Below are positions 6,956 through 11,839 of a DNA stretch of 11,839 bases, one piece after another; the stretch's first letter is position 1, and the number at the start of each line of letters is the position of its first letter. The notes beneath the pieces were generated by a model. It was not told the origin of the DNA. It made no database searches and saw only the letters and a list, made by a program, of their open reading frames with translations. The DNA comes from Calditrichota bacterium (GTDB lineage Bacteria > Calditrichota > Calditrichia > Calditrichales > Calditrichaceae), in the NCBI GenBank assembly GCA_024278715.1, contig JAJRSN010000051.1:1-11839 (forward strand). The letters run 5' to 3'. Made by a program: the position numbers and the translations under genes.

Positions 6956-8032
6956 ATGAAGATTGTAATTTCCGGTTTGGGCTTAATGGGCGCCTCAATG
7001 GCATTGGCGATTCGTAAAAAGAGGAAAGACGTTGAAGTTTGGGGATACGATTTCCCTTCCGTTTGCGGTAAAGCCAAAGAACGCGGAGTAATCGATCGGG
7101 TTCTGAAAAACTGGACTGCGGATTGCAAAGACGCGGATGTGATTTTTTTAGCCACGCCCGTTCAAATTATCGAAAAACAAATCCGCGAACTTAACGGCGC
7201 GGTTAACGAAAAAGTTGTTGTTACCGACCTGGGCAGCACTAAAGAAAATGTCCATAAAATTGTCCGGGAAATCGGTTTCAGCGGCACCTTTGTCGGCGGA
7301 CACCCCATGACGGGCGGAGAAAAGAGCGGCTTGGAAGCGGCTGATCCTTTGCTATACGAAAATGCGGTCTATATTTTAACCGGAATCGATTCCGATAATA
7401 AAGCCATGATCGAAAAAAAGCTTTTCCCCGTTTTGGAAGATATCAAAGCCAGAATCCTGCTGCTCGATCCGGCTACCCATGATCAGATTATGGCTATGAT
7501 CAGCCATCTTCCGCAGCTAATAGCGGTGAGTCTGGTGAAAATGTTGGGCGAAAAGAATTCACCGGAAAAACCTTTTTTTGAATTAGCCGCCGGCGGATTC
7601 AGAGACCTTACCAGAATTGCCTCCAGTAATTTTGCCATCTGGAAGGATATCATCGAACGCAATCGGGATAATATTAAACAGGCTTTGAGGGAACTGATCC
7701 AATTGTTGGAAGATCAGTATCGGCATATTGAAGATCTCTCCGAGGATTTTCATCTCGCCAACTATTATCGCAACCAAATTCCCAAATCGACCAAGGGTTT
7801 CCTTAATCCTTTGACCGATGTTTTGGTTTACGTGGATGACCGTCCCGGAGTGATTGCCAAGATGTCGAATGCGCTTGCCGAAAAAGGCATAGATATCCGC
7901 GATATCGAGTTATTGAAAGTTCGCGAAAAAGAGGGTGGTGTATTTCGTATTTCGTTTGCGACTCAGGCTGAAGCCGGTAAAGCCATAAAAATTTTACAAA
8001 CCTATAATTTCCATGCCTTTCTCAGGGAATAG
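6956..8032 (+). CDS. tyrA: Prephenate dehydrogenase with C-terminal ACT domain
   Basis: The product oxidatively decarboxylates prephenate to 4-hydroxyphenylpyruvate, the committed step to tyrosine. The N-terminal Rossmann domain begins with GLGLMG (7-12) for NAD(P) binding. Family motifs follow: DLGSTK with Ser94, GGHPMTG with His116, SHLPQ with His184, and GGFRDLTR with Arg216, the positions expected for catalysis and prephenate binding. From about residue 287 to the end is an ACT domain (YVDDRPGVIAKMSNALAEKG), which in other enzymes binds an amino acid for feedback control; Tyr as effector here is inference. Length is 358 aa from the ATG at 6956; a GTG directly before it (6953) has slightly better spacing to AAAGGA, so the N-terminus is uncertain by one residue. 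There is no chorismate mutase domain. The next gene starts within 30 bp of the stop. Confidence 0.96.
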   Translation: MKIVISGLGLMGASMALAIRKKRKDVEVWGYDFPSVCGKAKERGVIDRVLKNWTADCKDADVIFLATPVQIIEKQIRELNGAVNEKVVVTDLGSTKENVHKIVREIGFSGTFVGGHPMTGGEKSGLEAADPLLYENAVYILTGIDSDNKAMIEKKLFPVLEDIKARILLLDPATHDQIMAMISHLPQLIAVSLVKMLGEKNSPEKPFFELAAGGFRDLTRIASSNFAIWKDIIERNRDNIKQALRELIQLLEDQYRHIEDLSEDFHLANYYRNQIPKSTKGFLNPLTDVLVYVDDRPGVIAKMSNALAEKGIDIRDIELLKVREKEGGVFRISFATQAEAGKAIKILQTYNFHAFLRE

Positions 8033-8061
8033 GTTATATGGATAAATTGAAGGGAAAAGTA

Positions 8062-9105
8062 ATGGAAAAGTTACGTGTTGCCGTTGTCGGCGTGGGTAAA
8101 ATTGCCCAGATTGCGCATCTTCCCGTGTTAAAAAAGATGGAGAACGTGGATCTGGTCGCCGTTTGCGATGTTGACGAAAAAAAGATGGCTCCGATTATGG
8201 CAAAATTCAAAATCCCCAAGTGGTACAATGTATTTGACGAAATGCTGGAAAAAGAGCCCATCGACGCTTTGCACATTTGCACGACCAATCACTATCATTT
8301 TCCCATGGCGCTGATGGCGTTAAGCAAGGGAATACACGTGTTTGTGGAAAAACCGCTCGCTTTAAATTCCGCCGACGCCCGAAAAATTGTCGATCTGGCG
8401 GAAAAAAACAATTGCCGCGTGGTGGTCGGTATGCAAAATCGTTTTCGCAACGACGTGCAGACATTAAAGGATTTTATTGCAAACGACGAATTGGGAGATA
8501 TGTTTTATTTAAAAGCCGGATGGTTAAAAAGGTGGACGCGGGAAATACAGCAAAGCTGGCAAACAAAAAAGCAGTATTCGGGCGGCGGGGTATTAATAGA
8601 CCTGGGAATTCAGTTGATCGATACGGCGATGTACCTGCTGGGGATGCCTGAAATTCGTTCGCTGCGTCTGTTTGGGTTTTCGTTAAGACCGGAAATAGAG
8701 GTAGAAGATTCGGCTCTTGCGATATTGGAAACCCATTCCGGGTTGAGCATGACCGTGGAAATAAGCTGGAATCTGCACCTCGATCACGATATTCAATACA
8801 CCCATGTGTTCGGTAATAAGGGATCCGCCTATCTGAATCCCCTGCGTATTCAAAAAGAAATGCACGGAAATTTCGTCACCGTAACGCCGATTCAGGAAAA
8901 GGTCAGGGATCGGTATTTAAAGGCGTACGAGAAGGAGATCCACCACTTTATCAATGTGATTCAAAATAAAGAAAATAATATTTCGACCGCCGCCGACGCC
9001 TTAAAAATTATGAAGATTATTGATCTGTTGTACGATTCGGCTGAGCAGGGGAAAGAAATAGTTTTTGAGCAGGCTAAGGAAACCAGAGAAAAGACAGGCT
9101 CGTAA
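8062..9105 (+). CDS. Gfo/Idh/MocA-family NAD(P)-dependent oxidoreductase
   Basis: This 347-aa protein belongs to a family that mostly oxidises or reduces sugars, inositols and related polyols using NAD(P). The N-terminal Rossmann fold opens with VAVVGVGKIAQIAHLP, then VDLVAVCDVDEKK, the ICTTNHYHFPMAL segment and VEKPLALN with Lys97, the usual catalytic Lys. In the C-terminal domain the family signature GGGVLIDLG keeps Asp180, but the position four residues later, usually His, is Gln184. The substrate cannot be read from sequence. Two in-frame starts are possible: 8038, 5 bp after the tyrA stop, and 8062, with AAGGG 7 nt upstream. I chose 8062 because the Rossmann strand then begins a few residues from the N-terminus and Lys97 falls at its usual position; 8038 would add eight residues. 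Tight spacing implies co-transcription with tyrA, though a link to aromatic synthesis is only contextual. Confidence 0.9.
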   Translation: MEKLRVAVVGVGKIAQIAHLPVLKKMENVDLVAVCDVDEKKMAPIMAKFKIPKWYNVFDEMLEKEPIDALHICTTNHYHFPMALMALSKGIHVFVEKPLALNSADARKIVDLAEKNNCRVVVGMQNRFRNDVQTLKDFIANDELGDMFYLKAGWLKRWTREIQQSWQTKKQYSGGGVLIDLGIQLIDTAMYLLGMPEIRSLRLFGFSLRPEIEVEDSALAILETHSGLSMTVEISWNLHLDHDIQYTHVFGNKGSAYLNPLRIQKEMHGNFVTVTPIQEKVRDRYLKAYEKEIHHFINVIQNKENNISTAADALKIMKIIDLLYDSAEQGKEIVFEQAKETREKTGS

Positions 9106-9161
9106 AAGGCGGGCTGATGTGAATATTTAATATCTCTGAAATTGAATTCCTGTTTTTGGAT

Positions 9162-9233
9162 TCCGGCTCTCGCGCATCAGGGAGATTGTGAACATCAAAT
9201 CTCCGTTTCCGCGATGCAAAGAGGAGAGCCGGA
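9162..9233. repeat. 72-nt composite hairpin of three nested stems
   Basis: Three sets of exactly complementary segments are nested around one centre. TCCGGCTCTC (9162-9171) pairs with GAGAGCCGGA (9224-9233). GCATC (9174-9178) pairs with GATGC (9213-9217). GGAGATT (9181-9187) pairs with AATCTCC (9198-9204), closing a 10-nt loop. That is 22 Watson-Crick pairs separated by two asymmetric internal loops. No T tract follows, so it is not a simple intrinsic terminator. It may be a structured RNA, a transcript-stabilising hairpin or a small repeat element. Confidence 0.75.
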
Positions 9234-9234
9234 G

Positions 9235-9260
9235 CGCTTAATTAAACGAGTATTTGAGCG
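9235..9260. repeat. Companion hairpin beside the composite element
   Basis: CGCTTAA (9235-9241) pairs with TTGAGCG (9254-9260), seven pairs with one G-U, around a 12-nt loop. It begins two bases after the 72-nt hairpin and could stack on it. Confidence 0.4.
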
Positions 9261-9410
9261 GAGAATAAACGTAATTTAACTTTTTACGACTTCATCAAAA
9301 ATGAATATGCGCAAAAATTTGAATTAAAGGTGTTTTAAAGCCCGAAAGCCACGTTTTTTTATTTTACTTGATATTGCATCCTATCTATATGCTCACTAAC
9401 TTTAACCGCC

Positions 9411-10016
9411 GTGAATAAGAAAGTTTTTTTACTAATTTGGGCGGGATTCCTGGTCTATGGACTGGCTTCGGATCAAGCCGCCCGAAACGAGCAATTAATC
9501 GAAAAGATTTTTTTCAGGATTCTGGACTCGCTCAAGGTGAGCAAGCAGTTCGATTCTACCGGTGTTTATGTTCAATTTGATAAACTTGATCCGGAAAAAC
9601 GTTCGTTCTGCCGAAGCCGACTGATAAAATACTTCAGTCAAAAAAAAATCTCTGTTTCGGAAAAAAAGCAGGGACGCCTTTTGGTGATCCAGCAATTCGA
9701 TCCCGTGGTTGAATATTATGAACCGGCGGCGGAGATTTTAGGGTTCAGCGGGCGAATTAAGCGAAGAGTATTATTGCGGTTCAGAGGATGGACCGGAAGT
9801 CCTTCCGCCGCAGTCCCGAATTTGTTTTGGGAAATGGAATCGGATACTATGGATGTAATCGACCGCGGTCAAATCGAGCGAGTCGAACAAAGTCCCTACA
9901 CCTTTACCCGCGGGAAGTGGGTGAGTTATTCAACCTGGACGCGATTTTTGGAACCGTTTATTATTATCGGTTCGGTCACTATTTTGATTTTTTTGTTTTA
10001 CAGTTTGCGTACCTGA
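9411..10016 (+). CDS. Unrecognised membrane/exported protein, 201 aa
   Basis: I do not recognise this family. The frame opens at a GTG (9411) and there is an in-frame stop at 9369 with no better start between; no Shine-Dalgarno sequence is visible. The N-terminus, MNKKVFLLIWAGFLVYGLAS, looks like a signal peptide or membrane anchor. A mixed-charge central part (about 21-178) has strand-like segments (GVYVQFD, GRLLVIQQF, RRVLLRFRGW) and two adjacent Tyr-rich stretches. Near the C-terminus FLEPFIIIGSVTILIFLFYS (179-198) is a strong hydrophobic segment ending two residues from the stop, so the protein probably has its middle domain outside the cytoplasm and is held by one or both ends. It sits directly upstream of bamD on the same strand, which hints at an envelope role, but that is inference from position. 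Composition and length resemble a real gene, not a chance ORF. Confidence 0.8.
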   Translation: MNKKVFLLIWAGFLVYGLASDQAARNEQLIEKIFFRILDSLKVSKQFDSTGVYVQFDKLDPEKRSFCRSRLIKYFSQKKISVSEKKQGRLLVIQQFDPVVEYYEPAAEILGFSGRIKRRVLLRFRGWTGSPSAAVPNLFWEMESDTMDVIDRGQIERVEQSPYTFTRGKWVSYSTWTRFLEPFIIIGSVTILIFLFYSLRT

Positions 10017-10105
10017 GTTTATAAGGCTTTGGTACCCGTTAAAAAACTTGAACTTGTTCCGGTCAGAATCGTTAAATTGCCAATATGCGAAAACATTGGA
10101 ACAAC

Positions 10106-10110
10106 GGAGG
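10106..10110 (+). promoter_or_regulatory. Ribosome binding site fixing the bamD start
   Basis: GGAGG ends 9 nt before a TTG at 10120. Using that TTG gives an immediate lipoprotein signal peptide, whereas a start at 10048 would place 24 extra hydrophilic residues in front of it. Confidence 0.8.
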
Positions 10111-10119
10111 ACAGATAGC

Positions 10120-10878
10120 TTGGTTAGAAATGGAATTTTATTACTTATGTCGATTTTAATTCTGGGCTGCGCCGGAAATCGCCCGAAACCCGACTGGACC
10201 GCAGAACAATATTTTAGTTACGCAAAAAAATTATTTGAAGACGAAGATTATTACGAAGCCGCCAATGAATTTACGGTGGTCACCCTGCGATACCCCGGAA
10301 GCAGCATTTCCGATAGCGCTCAATACTATTTGGCTGAATCGCATTTTAAAATGAAAGAATATTTAATTGCCGCTGCGGAATATGAAAAATTAATTACGAA
10401 TATGCGGCGCAGTAAATTGGTTCCATTAGCTCAGTTCAAATTAGCGGAAAGTTACTATCAACTTTCGCCCCGCCCTGAGCTGGATCAGGAATATACTTTA
10501 AAAGCCATCCGAGAATTTCAGATTTTTATTGAAGATAATCCGACACATCCACTAAAAGAGGAAGCTCTGAAAAAGATAGCCGAGTTGCGCGATAAACTGG
10601 CTCTAAAGGAATTCAAAAACGCCGATATTTACCGCAAGATGCGCGAATATAAGGCAGCCCTCATCTACTTTGATCAGGTTCTGGAAAATTACTACGATAC
10701 AAGCTGGGCGGACGACGCAATGCTCGGGAAAATCCAAACCTATCTCGACATGGGAGATATTCAGGCGGCTCAAAAGGAAATCGAAAAATTCAAAGACCAG
10801 TTTCAGGGAAGCGAATTGATCAAAAAAGTGGAATCGCTGGCTAAAAAAATTCAAAACGAAAAGCATGAACAAACCTGA
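10120..10878 (+). CDS. bamD: BamD-like outer-membrane assembly lipoprotein
   Basis: This 252-aa protein resembles BamD, the TPR lipoprotein of the BAM complex that inserts beta-barrel proteins into the outer membrane. From the TTG at 10120 the N-terminus is a short signal peptide, MVRNGILLLMSILILGC, with a lipobox ending in Cys17; residue +2 after the Cys is Ala, so there is no inner-membrane retention Asp. TPR-like helix pairs follow: AEQYFSYAKKLFEDEDYYEAANEF (28-51), SAQYYLAESHFKMKEYLIAAAEY (66-88), AQFKLAESYYQL (104-115), KAIREFQIFIEDNPTHP (128-144) and YRKMREYKAALIYFDQVLENY (171-191). The spacing and the EFTVVTLRYPGSSISDSAQ segment are typical of BamD. The start rests on a GGAGG site 9 nt upstream. 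The 3' end overlaps nadD by 14 bp. A general TPR lipoprotein (YfgC/YbgF-like) is the main alternative. Confidence 0.88.
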   Translation: MVRNGILLLMSILILGCAGNRPKPDWTAEQYFSYAKKLFEDEDYYEAANEFTVVTLRYPGSSISDSAQYYLAESHFKMKEYLIAAAEYEKLITNMRRSKLVPLAQFKLAESYYQLSPRPELDQEYTLKAIREFQIFIEDNPTHPLKEEALKKIAELRDKLALKEFKNADIYRKMREYKAALIYFDQVLENYYDTSWADDAMLGKIQTYLDMGDIQAAQKEIEKFKDQFQGSELIKKVESLAKKIQNEKHEQT

Positions 10879-11464
10879 TTCTGACACCTGGCATAAAATC
10901 GGTCTTTTTGGCGGAACTTTTGATCCCATCCATCACGGTCACCTGATTGTGGCTGAATGGTTACAGCATGAGCTGCAATTAAAAAAAGTGTTTTTTATCC
11001 CCAATTACATTCACCCTTTTCAAAAGCGATCCGATATCGTTCCGCCGGAGCATCGCTTAAAAATGACGCGACTGGCAATCCGCAATTTTGACGATTTTGA
11101 AGTCTCCGATTTTGAAATTCGTAAGGGCGGGATTTCTTACACCATCGATACTATTGAGCATTTCAAAGAAAGATTTCCCAATGCCCGGATTTATTATTTC
11201 ATCGGCGTCGATAATCTGTCCGAATTTCACAAATGGCGGCGCTATCAAGATATTTTGAACGAGGCGCAGCTTGTAGTTTACAACCGCCCCGAAAATGCGC
11301 CGACCGTCAACCTGCTCGGGGATAAAATCTTGTTTTTGAAAACTCCTTTGATAGAAATTTCATCCACCATGATTCGTGAACGTATTAAACAAGATAAACC
11401 GGTAAAAAGTCTGCTTCCCGCTGCTGTTTATGATTATATTTCGGAACATGGTTTATATCGCTAA
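10865..11464 (+). CDS. nadD: Nicotinate-nucleotide adenylyltransferase
   Basis: This 199-aa enzyme adenylates nicotinic acid mononucleotide to deamido-NAD in NAD synthesis. The nucleotidyltransferase signature GGTFDPIHHGH (16-26) holds the conserved His pair of the (H/T)-x-G-H motif. FIPNYIHPFQKR (44-55) is the substrate-binding loop region, GVDNLSEFHKW (114-124) matches the family's G-x-D and Trp positions, and ISSTMIR (165-171) is the second signature. Length is normal. There is no clear ribosome binding site; the ATG at 10865 lies inside the end of bamD in another frame, so translation is probably coupled. The eight or so residues before KIGLFGGTFDP are unusually polar but short, and no later start is better. 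The similar PpaT/CoaD family is excluded by the nadD-type motifs and length. Confidence 0.96.
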   Translation: MNKPDSDTWHKIGLFGGTFDPIHHGHLIVAEWLQHELQLKKVFFIPNYIHPFQKRSDIVPPEHRLKMTRLAIRNFDDFEVSDFEIRKGGISYTIDTIEHFKERFPNARIYYFIGVDNLSEFHKWRRYQDILNEAQLVVYNRPENAPTVNLLGDKILFLKTPLIEISSTMIRERIKQDKPVKSLLPAAVYDYISEHGLYR

Positions 11465-11748
11465 AAATTCATCCGGCTTCGCTCGTTTAATTTGAGAAAA
11501 TAAGACGCCGCTTTTTCTTCTGGATTTTTTATTGCCAAATAAGAGAAACTTTCCCTTTTAAATTCTAAAGTTCAAATTATTTTTTGATACATTATTCTTT
11601 GAGCACTCCGTGGCTTCTTTGAAAACTTTGCGGATACCAATTTTACCCAAAGAATATTCTGATTAAATTAATATTCGCCCCGCCGAATAGAAATTTGTAA
11701 TATTTTTGTTTAGATTTAAAGAAACAAAATTGAAAATCTGCGGACAAA

Positions 11749-11839
11749 ATGAAATTAGAAGAAAAATTGGCGTTACAGCCCGATAAACCGGGATGTTACC
11801 TTTTTAAGGATGGGCAGGGTAAAATTTTGTACGTGGGAA
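11749..11839 (+). CDS. uvrC: UvrC N-terminus, excinuclease ABC subunit C (3' end cut by window)
   Basis: From an ATG at 11749 the frame stays open for 30 codons to the window end. The translation MKLEEKLALQPDKPG followed by CYLFKDGQGKILYVG matches the start of the GIY-YIG nuclease domain of UvrC: G15-C-Y17 stands for the GIY half and Y28-V-G30 for the YIG half, with the usual PxxPG and FKD between. UvrC makes the 3' incision in nucleotide excision repair. There is no strong ribosome binding site. The rest lies beyond the window, so an alternative GIY-YIG protein cannot be fully excluded. It follows nadD after a 284-bp gap that contains no gene or clear terminator. Confidence 0.85.
   Translation, partial: MKLEEKLALQPDKPGCYLFKDGQGKILYVG

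Larger units (their letters stand above)
9106..9410. other. Intergenic region with structured hairpins and AT-rich leader
   Basis: About 305 bp separate the oxidoreductase from the next gene. The first half contains the composite hairpin and its companion (listed separately). The second half, about 9261-9410, is AT-rich and should carry the promoter of the envelope-gene group, but I found no convincing -35/-10 pair: TTGATA at 9368 has no correctly spaced -10. No ORF is credible here. Confidence 0.5.

Noticed and set aside
9368..9390. TTGATA with CTATAT as a promoter for the 9411 gene
   Set aside because: The spacer between the hexamers would be only 11 bp, too short for a standard promoter, and no better pair was found.
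11465..11748. Terminator or gene in the nadD-uvrC gap
   Set aside because: T-rich stretches occur but no stem precedes them, and no frame resembles a protein; only the repeat-like phrase near 11608 was noted.

Overview
The window reads as an ordinary chromosomal housekeeping segment. All ten genes lie on the + strand, with two cut by the window edges. Intergenic DNA is clearly more AT-rich than the genes. A BamD-type outer-membrane lipoprotein points to a diderm bacterium. The gene mix and moderate-to-low GC would fit a member of the FCB/Calditrichota-like bacteria, but that is inference; no rRNA or other strong taxonomic marker is present. Start sites are mixed: clear Shine-Dalgarno sequences precede the HU-like gene, the DAHP synthase and bamD, while others have weak or no visible site, and GTG and TTG starts are used.

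Layout. (1) 1-4076: a 5'-truncated soluble GAF-PAS sensor histidine kinase, then mutS 8 bp later. (2) 4077-4928: about 850 bp without a credible gene, unusually rich in inverted repeats. (3) 4929-5750: an HU/IHF-family DNA-binding protein and ruvX/yqgF. (4) 5767-9105: a DAHP synthase with N-terminal regulatory domain, prephenate dehydrogenase with C-terminal ACT domain, and a Gfo/Idh/MocA oxidoreductase. The first two catalyse the entry step of the shikimate pathway and the tyrosine branch; the oxidoreductase's substrate is unknown. (5) 9106-9410: a gap holding a 72-nt composite hairpin followed by a second hairpin. (6) 9411-11464: an unrecognised membrane/exported protein, a BamD-like lipoprotein, and nadD overlapping bamD by 14 bp. 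(7) 11749 to the end: the first 30 codons of a uvrC-like gene.

I saw no mobile element, CRISPR array, tRNA, rRNA, defence system or prophage gene, and no clearly new multi-gene system. The points most worth a second look are the composite hairpin at 9162-9260, the clustered inverted repeats at 4077-4928, the mutually exclusive hairpins ahead of tyrA, the oxidoreductase with Gln in place of the usual active-site His, and the unrecognised 201-aa protein before bamD. Three start sites are revised toward better-supported internal starts (HU-like, oxidoreductase, BamD).
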